64,000 nt of DNA from Marixanthomonas sp963974425 (lineage in GTDB: Bacteria; Bacteroidota; Bacteroidia; Flavobacteriales; Flavobacteriaceae). Position 1 is the first letter of the stretch, and each line of letters starts with the position of its first letter. The notes under the pieces are model-generated. The model made no database searches. It was not told the DNA's origin and saw only the letters and a program-made list of their open reading frames with translations. Of this stretch, positions 27,558-36,471 are shown piece after piece. The stretch is taken from contig NZ_CAXBCK010000009.1 of the NCBI RefSeq assembly GCF_963974425.1, forward strand, positions 19,859-83,858, in the 5' to 3' direction. Position numbers and translations under genes: made by a program.

Positions 27558-29014
27558 TACAAATATATATGGTTGGTTTCTAGGTTATTTTCGTCCCGAA
27601 AAAAATCAACTATCTGTGTACTTCTAGTATAGTCTTTTAAAAATATATTTTGAGAAAGTTTGAATAAATGTGCTTCCGTCTCAAAAAAGTGCATCATATA
27701 ACCCGCTGTATTAATAAAAGTAACAATATCTCCTACTTCAGGTAGTTTTGGTAACTTTATCTTTCTTTTTAAAATAAAATCCCTTTCTAGACAATAGGCG
27801 CCTGTAAAAAAAACAGCAACCGATTCTTTATCAATATCTGGTTTAGCATATGTCATTTTAGGCTCTAAAAGAAAATCTGCACTAGAGCTTGTCATTTGGG
27901 TCATATTCATTTCAAGGCCTATTAAGATGTTTCCATCAGCATCTTTCTTTCTATGAGCTACTTTAGCCATGGTAATGCCTACCTGATCAAGTAAGCTGCG
28001 GCCTGGTTCTAAGCGTAATTCTATATTTAAATCTTTTAATCGTTTCCAAACCGGCTCATTTTGGCTACCCATAACATCCAATATGTTTTTTATAAAGGTA
28101 GTTTTAAATATTTGATTGTAATAGGGATAAGTAGCCAGTTGTCCCTCTATCTTTCCATCTCGTTGTACAAACCCCAACCCATTATTATTATATGTGATTG
28201 GATTTCGTTTTTCTAAGATAGCTTTTTTTAATTCTTCTTGAAACGTTTTCCATTGGTCACTATCTTTAAGGTAATTGATCAAAATACCACCGCCAATGTC
28301 AATAAAATTGAGTTTAAAATTATAAGTTTTTAGATTTTCAATTAAATCTAAAGTTTGATGAATAGCAACTCCGCGTTGCTGTGTATTATACCCGTCCAAA
28401 TGAAAATGAAAGCCAGTGAATTTGATACATTTTTTCACTTCTTCAGGCTCAAAAAATTTTAAAATAAAATCGCTAACTGTATCAATATCAAAACCAAATC
28501 TACTTTTTAGTTTTTGACTGTTATATTCAAATCCGCTAATTCTCAAACCTATAATTGCTTGTTTGTTTTCTTCTTTACAGATAGCATAAATTAGGTCTGC
28601 TTCGTCTTTATTATCTATTATAATCAAGACCTCATGCTGAATAGCGAGCCGTAATAATTTCGTGTTTTTAATTGCAGCGGTAAGCACTAAATCTTCAGGG
28701 TTAATATTCAGATCTAAACACTGTTTAAGTTCAGCATAACTAGCGGTATCGACCCCAATTCCACTTTCAAAAGCGACCGTTGCTAGTGTACTACACTTAT
28801 TGGCTTTACGTGCATAAAATACTTTACTTTTAAAATCATATTGTTTTAAGAAGGCTGTATATTCCGTGATATTCTTTTGAAAGGAGCGGATATGATGAAT
28901 ATTTAAAGGAGAATTATAAGTATCTAATAATTCGTTTTGTAATTCAAAATCACTAGTTAAAGTATCTATCCAAGGTGAAGTAATTGGTTCCAATGTAGGA
29001 ATATTATTTTTCAT
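27557..29014 (-). CDS. Y4yA-type PLP-dependent enzyme, fold-type III decarboxylase-like
   Basis: The 485-residue protein resembles diaminopimelate/ornithine decarboxylases of the alanine racemase fold. PLP lysine is in FYARKANK (K70), the phosphate-binding Gly loop is FIDIGGGI, the substrate side has LEPGRSLLD, and the dimer-interface cysteine is in FTGAYCLERD. Such enzymes (Y4yA, SbnH) decarboxylate amino acids or amino-acid conjugates. Its ATG overlaps the upstream FAD gene by 11 bases. In staphyloferrin B biosynthesis SbnA and SbnH occur together, giving a useful but distant parallel. Confidence 0.87.
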   Translation of the reverse strand: MKNNIPTLEPITSPWIDTLTSDFELQNELLDTYNSPLNIHHIRSFQKNITEYTAFLKQYDFKSKVFYARKANKCSTLATVAFESGIGVDTASYAELKQCLDLNINPEDLVLTAAIKNTKLLRLAIQHEVLIIIDNKDEADLIYAICKEENKQAIIGLRISGFEYNSQKLKSRFGFDIDTVSDFILKFFEPEEVKKCIKFTGFHFHLDGYNTQQRGVAIHQTLDLIENLKTYNFKLNFIDIGGGILINYLKDSDQWKTFQEELKKAILEKRNPITYNNNGLGFVQRDGKIEGQLATYPYYNQIFKTTFIKNILDVMGSQNEPVWKRLKDLNIELRLEPGRSLLDQVGITMAKVAHRKKDADGNILIGLEMNMTQMTSSSADFLLEPKMTYAKPDIDKESVAVFFTGAYCLERDFILKRKIKLPKLPEVGDIVTFINTAGYMMHFFETEAHLFKLSQNIFLKDYTRSTQIVDFFRDENNLETNHIYL

Positions 29015-30785
29015 AAATAGGAGTTTGTTTGTTTTGTTGTATCAACTCAGCCACATTATTAGCCCATAGCGAAGCAGTATCATTTCGCTTTCGCGATAAA
29101 CTATCATTATCAAATAAAAACCCTTCTGTTGGCGTTCCATAAAGGGTTATATTAATATCCATATTTCCGTATGTATCTATTGGGTTTCCATTGCTATTGC
29201 AAATTAAAGTATTGGCATAATTATATTTAGAGGCCGTTCTATTAAATGTGAATATGGATTTTGCTTGATTTTTAGTAAAAAGTACAGAGTCATTTTTATT
29301 ATAACCTCTGGGAATTCGAGCATCAATCATTACATGAAATATCTCCGACTTTTCATTGCGTGTTAACTTACTAATTTTACCAGATTCCTCAATTTGAGGG
29401 TTTTTTGCAAACGAAAAATCTAAAATCCCCTGTTCCGCTATGGCAAGCATCTTTTTTATATTACTCATAGGAGGGCCATAAGAAATACGATTAAATAGCG
29501 AAAAATAATGATTTAAAAATGTTGCTTTCGAAGATGATGTTAGCCGGTTATTTGAATAAAGTATATTGAAATCATCACTTATATTTTTCCATACGGTAGC
29601 TGCGGCTACAAGTGAACTATTACTTGTTTGTATCTCGTTTAACCAACCTTTCCAATATACCTGTAACTGAAGGTTTAAAAAATTGCTATCAAAATCCGGA
29701 TATAATAAATCTGAGGGTTTAAACTCTTGTACCGTGGGATGTTTTAAATGAAAATTAGCTATATCTAATTCTATATGATTAAACTGTTGTTTCAAATTAA
29801 GGCTTTCACCATACTTTTTAAATGTTTGAAAATAATATTCACAGACCATATCTTGCTTAATAATTGGAAGTAAGTCTGTTTCGAAATCAAGTAGCTTTGA
29901 TGACGATGTATTATTTTCTACAAATTTTTTAAAAAAGAAACTTTGTTGCGATACAGTCTGAGAATAATTTCTAGGAATTATTGGATTTCCAGAAATTGAG
30001 AATGGATAAATTTTTAAAGGCTCTTTGCCTGACGTATGGAAAGACATCTTCCCTTTATTATCAGTGTAAAATGTTCCACCCCTACCTTCTGTTAATGCCA
30101 AAATAGCATCAATAGCAGTTAACCCTAGGCCTTTACAAGCTACAACAGAATTAGGTTTAATAGAATTCAATTTTCTATCTACGGGATAAATAAATGGAAT
30201 AGTATCTTTTTTATCTTTTATACTATTAATCTTGCTTGTTATGCTTGGGGAATGCCCCGTGGTAATTAAAAGAGAAGAAAAATGAGGACTTTTAAAATGT
30301 GGGTCTAGCGTTTGAAGAAGGTAGTGATCTTCAAATTTGACAATTGACTTCACCTCTGTAACGTGCTTATGGATTTTTAGGTTATTCGAGCTACAAAAAC
30401 ACAGCTTTTTGAAGTAGTGAAATAAATACTTTCCCACTTCTGCTCTTGCAGCTATATTAAAATTTTCATCTTCTATAGCAGTTTGATTTTTATCAGCTTG
30501 CCATTCAGAAAAAGATTTAATAGGACAAATTTCAGGAGGATTGTTATGAGGTTTTAAAGAAATAAATTTATTTGGATAGTTCATTTTCAAAAAATCGGGT
30601 TGACTAGGATCATAAATCCATCCTGATCCAAATAATTTTGAAATATTGAACAGATGAATGTGTATTGTATCACATTCGATTGCGTGAAGATTTGCCAATA
30701 AACGTTCAAAACCATATAGTCCTTTCGGCCCCATTCCAATAATACCAATATGTACAGCGTTTTGTTCCATTGGCTTAAAGCTCAT
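29004..30785 (-). CDS. FAD/NAD(P)-binding protein
   Basis: The 593-residue protein starts with a Rossmann dinucleotide-binding motif (IGIIGMGPKGLYGFERLL), as in FAD-NAD(P)-binding family proteins with the PF13454-like N-terminus. A second glycine motif (VACKGLGLTAIDAI) lies in the middle. The acceptor and product are unknown; related proteins are predicted flavin monooxygenases or dehydrogenases. Its start overlaps the SbnA-like gene by 11 bases, and its stop overlaps the decarboxylase gene, so it belongs to the same transcript. A role like SbnB's oxidation step is possible. Confidence 0.85.
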   Translation of the reverse strand: MSFKPMEQNAVHIGIIGMGPKGLYGFERLLANLHAIECDTIHIHLFNISKLFGSGWIYDPSQPDFLKMNYPNKFISLKPHNNPPEICPIKSFSEWQADKNQTAIEDENFNIAARAEVGKYLFHYFKKLCFCSSNNLKIHKHVTEVKSIVKFEDHYLLQTLDPHFKSPHFSSLLITTGHSPSITSKINSIKDKKDTIPFIYPVDRKLNSIKPNSVVACKGLGLTAIDAILALTEGRGGTFYTDNKGKMSFHTSGKEPLKIYPFSISGNPIIPRNYSQTVSQQSFFFKKFVENNTSSSKLLDFETDLLPIIKQDMVCEYYFQTFKKYGESLNLKQQFNHIELDIANFHLKHPTVQEFKPSDLLYPDFDSNFLNLQLQVYWKGWLNEIQTSNSSLVAAATVWKNISDDFNILYSNNRLTSSSKATFLNHYFSLFNRISYGPPMSNIKKMLAIAEQGILDFSFAKNPQIEESGKISKLTRNEKSEIFHVMIDARIPRGYNKNDSVLFTKNQAKSIFTFNRTASKYNYANTLICNSNGNPIDTYGNMDINITLYGTPTEGFLFDNDSLSRKRNDTASLWANNVAELIQQNKQTPIYEK

Positions 30786-31776
30786 ATACGTCTTTTATTC
30801 CAAAATGTTTTTTTCTCCACTCTGGGTTGTAGATAGTCTCGATATAACGTTCACCTCTGTCACATAAAATAACCGCTACATTACTCCCAGAGGGTAATTC
30901 GGGTGCAATTTGTAACATAGCAGAAATTACGGCTCCTGATGATCCCCCTGCGAGTATGCTTTCTTCTTTAAGTAGTTGATAACATCCTTTAATGCATCCC
31001 CAATCAGTAATATGAACGACCCTATCAACAACACCCTTCTTTAAAAATCTTGAAGGTAGTCCAGCACCGTGTCCAGGGATCAATCGCTTTTTAGACGCCT
31101 GACCAAATAAAACACTTCCTTCCGCATCAACAGCAATAAGTTTTGTAGATAAGTTATGTTCTTCAATAAAATCAGCACACCCCATTAAAGTTCCACAAGT
31201 ACTCGTTGCCACAAGTAGATAATCCAGTGGACCCACTTTGGCTTCCATTATTTCAGCCATGGTTTGGTGATGAGCTTTGGGATTGGCTTCATTAGCATAT
31301 TGATTCGTCCAAAAAGTATTCGGTTTCTCATTCAAAATTTCTTTTACTCTTTTCAAACGAGCCCCTAAAAACCCTCCCTCTTTCAACGGTGTTGAAATTT
31401 TTTCAATATTGACACCATATGCTTTTAAAATTTTGAGGGTTTGACTATTTGTTTTCGGATCCACCACTATTGTTAATGAAATTTTGAAATAGGAACAAAC
31501 TTGGGCTAACCCTATAGCCATATTCCCACTACTACTTTCCACCACGGTTGTATCAGCATTTATAGTCCCCTCAATAAGACCTTTTTTTATAATTGAATAT
31601 GCTGTTCTATCCTTGATACTGCCTCCAGGATTTGACATTTCCAATTTTCCATACACCGAAATCCCAGTTATATTAGATATTCTCGATAAATTAACCATAG
31701 GAGTCTTACCAATCGTTTCTAAAATAGAGTTAGAAACATCAAATTTTAAAATTTTTGAATTAGCCACAACTTTCAT
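30775..31776 (-). CDS. SbnA-like PLP-dependent beta-replacement enzyme
   Basis: The 333-residue fold-type II enzyme has the PLP lysine in GGSIKDRTAY (K55), the substrate loop SSSGNMAIGLA, and the phosphate-binding glycine loop STCGTLMG. It resembles SbnA and cysteine synthase. SbnA joins O-phosphoserine and glutamate to form N-(1-amino-1-carboxyl-2-ethyl)glutamate, a precursor of L-2,3-diaminopropionate; cysteine synthase cannot be excluded from motifs. It is translationally coupled (ATGA overlap) to the 53-residue membrane protein gene upstream and overlaps the FAD gene downstream. Confidence 0.86.
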   Translation of the reverse strand: MKVVANSKILKFDVSNSILETIGKTPMVNLSRISNITGISVYGKLEMSNPGGSIKDRTAYSIIKKGLIEGTINADTTVVESSSGNMAIGLAQVCSYFKISLTIVVDPKTNSQTLKILKAYGVNIEKISTPLKEGGFLGARLKRVKEILNEKPNTFWTNQYANEANPKAHHQTMAEIMEAKVGPLDYLLVATSTCGTLMGCADFIEEHNLSTKLIAVDAEGSVLFGQASKKRLIPGHGAGLPSRFLKKGVVDRVVHITDWGCIKGCYQLLKEESILAGGSSGAVISAMLQIAPELPSGSNVAVILCDRGERYIETIYNPEWRKKHFGIKDVYEL

Positions 31777-31934
31777 AATTCATTAAGGTTACGAGATTCA
31801 CGCGACATAATACGTAGTCTTCTAAGAGCAGATTTCTTTGAGCGATTTTTTTTTCTAACTGCTATTATTTTGTAAAGACCGAGCCCTAGAACTAGCGCTG
31901 AAACTATAGTAAAAAACTTACGATTTTTTCTCAT
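31773..31934 (-). CDS. Small single-span membrane protein heading the biosynthetic operon
   Basis: This 53-residue frame starts MRKNRKFFTIVSALVLGLGL with one membrane helix (about 7-26) and ends in a strongly basic segment (RKKNRSKKSALRRLR). Its TGA stop overlaps the ATG of the SbnA-like gene (ATGA), which strongly suggests a real coupled gene. The promoter at 31981-32010 lies just upstream. Function unknown; it may tether or recruit the enzymes at the membrane, or be a translation-coupling leader. Confidence 0.65.
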   Translation of the reverse strand: MRKNRKFFTIVSALVLGLGLYKIIAVRKKNRSKKSALRRLRIMSRESRNLNEL

Positions 31935-31980
31935 TATCTGAAATTTGCTAAGCTAAGTTAGTTTTTAAAACGACTGCGGG

Positions 31981-32010
31981 CAAAGATATTAGAGACTTTT
32001 AACATTACAA
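31981..32010 (-). promoter_or_regulatory. Promoter of the SbnA/FAD/Y4yA operon
   Basis: On the minus strand, TTG (32008-32010) and TATCTTTG (31981-31988) are separated by 19 bases, an exact match to the Bacteroidota consensus TTG/TAnnTTTG. The first start codon in the operon is 46 bases downstream. Confidence 0.8.
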
Positions 32011-32030
32011 TCTGGGATATATTAGATTGT
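32007..32030. promoter_or_regulatory. Inverted repeat overlapping the operon promoter, candidate operator
   Basis: ACAATCT (32007-32013) is repeated inverted as AGATTGT (32024-32030) with a 10-base spacer of GGGATATATT. It overlaps the -33 TTG, so a protein bound here would block or recruit polymerase. The operon encodes an AraC regulator, the obvious candidate. Confidence 0.45.
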
Positions 32031-32286
32031 GTGATATGCATTAAAAATTGTAGGTTTTTTGCTAAAAAGGTTTAAACCAGAAAATTATTTTTGCAAAAAT
32101 TGACTGGATTATTTGGTATATTGCATTATTCCTAAAGCGTAATTCAATAATCAAATATTGGTTTACTCATAGCTAGCGTTTATAATTATTATTTAGTGGT
32201 CCCTTTTTACAAAAATGTAAACTGTTTTTTCAATTTTATTTAAAGAAAAAAGCACCACAAAGCTTATAAATTTTAAAATTGATTAT

Positions 32287-34077
32287 TTGAGAATAATAAA
32301 CATACCCATAGCAATTATAGAACATCTTCCACTTAGAGCAATTATAAAAACTTTTTTTTTAGTTTTTTTCTTTTATATAAATGGAATAGGATGGCATAGT
32401 TTACATGCTCAAGCTACTACCAAAACCGTCTCACCAAAGAAAGAAAACACTATAGTAAATAATATTGATAATGATGTAGAATCCATTCAAGAGGTTAAGA
32501 AAAATTATTACGTTATTAATCGTAAAAATAAGTTTCAAAGCCAGGTTAACATATCTGTCAATAGAGAAACACCACAAGCTTGTCTTGAAAATTTTATTTT
32601 AAGTGTCCGAAATAAAGATTATCTAAAAGCTTCACAATCTCTTAATTTAAATTTATTACCAGATGCTATTACCGAAGATCAAGTAAAAGAGTTGGTCAAT
32701 AAACTTTATATCGTAATCAATCAAAATATTCGCATTGATTGGGATAAATTGCCAGATAGGCCTGATGGGCAGATGGATGGTAGTACATCGCAAAGCAAGG
32801 TCGTTTCTAGAAAAACAAATAAAAATATTTCTTTCGGAAACCTTAACTTAGATGAGATAGATGTTGAATTACGTCTTCAACGTGTTAAATATAAAGATAA
32901 TACGCCATATTGGGTTATATCTGCTAATACAGTAGAAAATATCGATGCGCTTTACGCCAATTATGGCCCTACTCAAATTGTGCAGTTGATTCCGGATTGG
33001 GGATTAGAAAATAAATTTTTAGACATTCCTATTTGGAAAATCATTGGTTTCCTTATTTCATTGGCTATAGCTTATGCGTTTGGTTGGCTCACTATTTTTA
33101 TTTTACGTAGAATATTTGGACGTTCTAGTTGGGAGTGGATTTCTTCCATATCCTTTAGATTGGCTTTACCAGCCTCAGGCTTCATTGCCATGCTCATATT
33201 CTACCTTCTTATCTATAATTTCATTTCATTTGATGGAAATTTTGCCAATGGCTTAAATACAACTCTTTTAATAATTACCGTAGCTTTTGGAACTTGGTTC
33301 GTTATGAGGTTTATGGATGCCTTTATGTCTTATCTAGCCCAAAACAAAACAGAGAATATCTATGATGAGGAAAATTTAGAATCTCGGAGAACCCTTACCC
33401 ATTTATCAGTAGCAAGACGAGTAGTTACGTTTATAATTTTACTAGTAGGATTGGGTATCATATTATCTCAATTTGAAAGTCTCAAGAACTTAGGTGTATC
33501 CCTTTTTGCATCAGCTGGAGTTGCGACGATAATTATTGGTATTGCTGCTCAAAGTACCTTAGGGAATATTATTGCGGGGATTCAAATAGCAGTTACTAAA
33601 CCTGCTCAAATTGGTGATTTAGTCATTTTTAAAGATCAATGGGGTCACGTTGAAGATCTTGGTTTTGTTTTTATGGTTGTTAAAACATGGGATGAGAGAA
33701 GATTGGTTATACCCTTAAAGAGCGTTATTTCCAATTCATTCGAAAATTGGTCTATGCGGGGCTCCAGCCAAATTAGATCCATCGATATTTATACTGATTA
33801 TAGAGTTAACGTTCAAAAAATACGTAAGGAGTTTGAGAAGCTATTAAAAAATTCTTCCGATTGGGATGGAAATACACCGCCATCTGTTCAAGTTATAGAG
33901 TCAACGGATAAGGCTATAAAAATAAGAGCACTTTGCAGTGCTAAAGATCCCTTCACGGCCTGGGATCTACAGTGTGATTTGAGAGAAAAATTAATAACTT
34001 ACATCTGTGAGTTAGAGAAAGGAATAGGATTAACTAAAACTAGAGTCGCTATAGAGAATCGAAATGAAAACAACTGA
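32287..34077 (+). CDS. MscS-family mechanosensitive channel
   Basis: The 596-residue protein has a signal peptide (FFLVFFFYINGIGWHSLHAQ), a periplasmic domain of about 200 residues, then four to five membrane helices. The MscS pore helix and vestibule follow (ASAGVATIIIGIAAQSTLG, IAVTKPAQIGDLVIF, VVKTWDERRLVIPL). No ATG lies near the signal peptide, so I accept TTG 32287; this start is uncertain. It should release osmolytes on hypo-osmotic shock. It is a single gene near stress and repair genes. Confidence 0.9.
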   Translation: MRIINIPIAIIEHLPLRAIIKTFFLVFFFYINGIGWHSLHAQATTKTVSPKKENTIVNNIDNDVESIQEVKKNYYVINRKNKFQSQVNISVNRETPQACLENFILSVRNKDYLKASQSLNLNLLPDAITEDQVKELVNKLYIVINQNIRIDWDKLPDRPDGQMDGSTSQSKVVSRKTNKNISFGNLNLDEIDVELRLQRVKYKDNTPYWVISANTVENIDALYANYGPTQIVQLIPDWGLENKFLDIPIWKIIGFLISLAIAYAFGWLTIFILRRIFGRSSWEWISSISFRLALPASGFIAMLIFYLLIYNFISFDGNFANGLNTTLLIITVAFGTWFVMRFMDAFMSYLAQNKTENIYDEENLESRRTLTHLSVARRVVTFIILLVGLGIILSQFESLKNLGVSLFASAGVATIIIGIAAQSTLGNIIAGIQIAVTKPAQIGDLVIFKDQWGHVEDLGFVFMVVKTWDERRLVIPLKSVISNSFENWSMRGSSQIRSIDIYTDYRVNVQKIRKEFEKLLKNSSDWDGNTPPSVQVIESTDKAIKIRALCSAKDPFTAWDLQCDLREKLITYICELEKGIGLTKTRVAIENRNENN

Positions 34078-34251
34078 CTAACAAGAAGTTTTATTAGTTG
34101 TAATTTCTTTTAGAAATAAAATTTCTAAAAATTAGCACATATTAAAATTATAATTACCAATAGAGTTCAATAATACCGACTAAGAATACGTATACTAACC
34201 GGATACAATTGTACTCATTCTAAAATTTTTATAGACTAAAATTAACTATTT

Positions 34252-34773
34252 ATGGAAAACTGGATTACTGTAACCCCCGAAACCTTAGGAAAAGTTATAA
34301 TTACAATTTTACTCATTTTTACTTGTATTATCGTTATTACACGCATTGCTGGTTTAAGAACATTTGCAAAAATGTCTAGTTTTGATTTTGCTTCCACCAT
34401 TGCTATTGGATCTATACTTGCTTCAATTGTTTTAAATAGTGATCAATCGCTTGTTAAAGGCGCTATTGCCTTAGGTGGTATTATCGCTTTTCAATCGCTT
34501 TTTGCGTTATTAGTTCGTAAATCAGATCGTTTTAAAAAGCTAGCTACTAATAACCCCATCTTACTTATGAAAAAAGGAGAAATAATCTATGAAAATTTAA
34601 AAGCAACCAACATGGGCGAAGATGACCTTATTGCCAAACTACGCGAAGCGAATGTTTTTAATTTAAAAGAGGTACACGCGGCTATTTTAGAATCTACTGG
34701 AGACGTTTCTATTTTACATACTAGCGGCAACAAACAAGTACAAGATAAAATACTTCAAGGAGTGCAAGAATAA
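34252..34773 (+). CDS. DUF421 (YetF-like) membrane protein, intact copy
   Basis: The 173-residue protein has two to three membrane helices in the first 80 residues, including the family signature KMSSFDFASTIAIGSILAS. The C-terminal DUF421 domain contains KLREANVFNLKEVHAAILESTG. A related copy with a frameshift lies at 39791-40319. The family's biochemical role is unknown. It precedes the SDR, Ku and LigD genes on the same strand and may share their regulation. Confidence 0.88.
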   Translation: MENWITVTPETLGKVIITILLIFTCIIVITRIAGLRTFAKMSSFDFASTIAIGSILASIVLNSDQSLVKGAIALGGIIAFQSLFALLVRKSDRFKKLATNNPILLMKKGEIIYENLKATNMGEDDLIAKLREANVFNLKEVHAAILESTGDVSILHTSGNKQVQDKILQGVQE

Positions 34774-34835
34774 AAAATAAAAGTTGTCTATAATCTAAAA
34801 CAACAGAGATTAATTTAATGTAAATCTATTTGCTT

Positions 34836-35567
34836 ATGAAATTAACAGATAAAGTAGCAGTTATTACCGGAGCGACTGGTGGTATTGGCAGCGCCATTGC
34901 CCATGCTCTTTCTAGAGAAGGGTGTCGATTAGTGATTACAGGACGAGATGTCGATGCACTAAAAAAATTACAGCAGAAACTAGCATCCGAAACTTACATA
35001 GTAGAAATGGATGTCTCGGACGGCCAGAGTGTTAACGTGGGTTTTAAAATTATCTATAAAAAGATTAAGCAAATAGATATATTAATAAATGCCGCCGGTG
35101 TAATGCCACTCACCTATCTTAAAAATAGACATCTTGAAGAATGGTTGGAAACAATCGATGTAAATGTGAAAGGCTGTTTACGAATGATTGATGGTGTTCT
35201 ACCCGCTATGAAAGAACAGAAGCGTGGACACATTATTAATATTGCTTCTGTTGACGGAAAAGAATTATACAAAGGGGGCGCGGTTTACGGTGCTTCCAAA
35301 GCAGCTTTGATTGCCTTGTCACGAGCTATGCGCATGGAACTTTCCCCAGAGTTCGGCATAAAGGTCACTTCGGTTGAACCCGGCACCGTGGGCACCAATT
35401 TAAGGAAGGATATCACCGATACAGAATTATTGAATGATAAAGATTATAGCGACGATGAACCAAAACTAAAGGCAACCGACATTGCCCGTGCGGTTTTATA
35501 TGCTATTAGTGAACCCGCCGGAGTAAACATAAACGAATTATTGATTAAGCCCACTCGAAAGTCTTAG
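34836..35567 (+). CDS. Short-chain dehydrogenase/reductase
   Basis: Start ATG 34836 (MKLTDKVAVITGAT) is preferred to a TTG two codons upstream. The NAD(P) glycine motif is TGATGGIGSA, NAAG is present (INAAGVMPL), and the catalytic triad is S (NIASVDG), YxxxK in YGASKAAL. At 243 residues it is a classical SDR; its substrate cannot be told. It is one of several genes here typical of stress-protection clusters. Confidence 0.93.
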   Translation: MKLTDKVAVITGATGGIGSAIAHALSREGCRLVITGRDVDALKKLQQKLASETYIVEMDVSDGQSVNVGFKIIYKKIKQIDILINAAGVMPLTYLKNRHLEEWLETIDVNVKGCLRMIDGVLPAMKEQKRGHIINIASVDGKELYKGGAVYGASKAALIALSRAMRMELSPEFGIKVTSVEPGTVGTNLRKDITDTELLNDKDYSDDEPKLKATDIARAVLYAISEPAGVNINELLIKPTRKS

Positions 35568-35693
35568 TTTTTAAATAAAAAGTCTATTTTATTTAAAACT
35601 TCATCCTGTTACCTTCTATATTTTAGTTTTTAATTAAGAACTAATCCCGATTTTCCTTATTAATTTTAAGTTCACCCTTAAACAAAAAATAAT

Positions 35694-36470
35694 ATGAGAT
35701 CAATATGGAATGGTTCGGTAAGCTTTGGATTGGTTTCAATACCTATTAAATTATTTTCAGCTTCAGAAGACCGAAAAATAGATTTAGATATGCTAGATCG
35801 CCATGATAACGCACGTATCAGGTACAAAAGGATTAATGAAGATACCGGAAAAGAAGTAGCTTGGAAAGATATTGTTAAGGGTTACAAAATGGACGATGAA
35901 TATGTTGTCTTAGAAAAGGAAGATTTTGAGATTGCCAATATGAAAAAAAGTAAGACGATCGATATAGAAGAATTTGTAGCAGAGAAAGAAGTATCAGATT
36001 TATTATTTAAAAAACCTTATTTTCTTCAGCCCCAAAAAGATGGGGAAAAGTCCTATAACTTATTACGCAACGCTCTAAAAAAAACCAAGAAGTTAGGTAT
36101 CGCAACATTTGTTATGAGGCAAAAAGAACACTTGAGCTTAATTGGAGTCTATGAAAACACATTGGTACTTCACGTGATTCGGTTTGCTGATGAAATTAGA
36201 GATCCCTCTGAGTTAAAAATACCTAAAAGCAAGGTCTCTAAGAAAGAGATTGATATGGCTTTATCACTTATTGATAATTATACTGCTAAATTTGAATTGG
36301 ATAAATACGAAGATGTATATAATGACCAATTAATGAAAATTATAGAACGTAAAAAGTCAGGAAAGAAAGTAAAACCTAAAAAGCACAAATCAGAACCTAC
36401 GAAAGCCACAGATCTTATGGCCAAATTAAAGGCTAGTTTGGAAGCCAAAAAGAAATCAAAAGCTTCCTAA
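35694..36470 (+). CDS. ku: Ku protein (non-homologous end joining)
   Basis: The 258-residue bacterial Ku starts MRSIWNGSVSFGLVSIPIKL, as expected, and has the barrel core (YELLR-like region and FVMRQKEHLSLIGVYENTLVLH). A lysine-rich C-terminal tail (KKSGKKVKPKKHKSEPTKA) assists DNA end binding and contact with LigD. It binds double-strand break ends and recruits the downstream ligase. It is one base apart from LigD (TAATATG spacing), so the two form an NHEJ operon. Confidence 0.95.
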   Translation: MRSIWNGSVSFGLVSIPIKLFSASEDRKIDLDMLDRHDNARIRYKRINEDTGKEVAWKDIVKGYKMDDEYVVLEKEDFEIANMKKSKTIDIEEFVAEKEVSDLLFKKPYFLQPQKDGEKSYNLLRNALKKTKKLGIATFVMRQKEHLSLIGVYENTLVLHVIRFADEIRDPSELKIPKSKVSKKEIDMALSLIDNYTAKFELDKYEDVYNDQLMKIIERKKSGKKVKPKKHKSEPTKATDLMAKLKASLEAKKKSKAS

Positions 36471-36471
36471 T

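Larger units (their letters stand above)
31935..32286. other. Divergent intergenic region with promoters
   Basis: This 350-base spacer separates the leftward biosynthetic operon from the rightward MscS gene. It contains the operon promoter and inverted repeat given separately, and TATTTTTG at 32086-32093, a possible rightward -7 element for the MscS gene. I see no gene in it. Confidence 0.5.
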
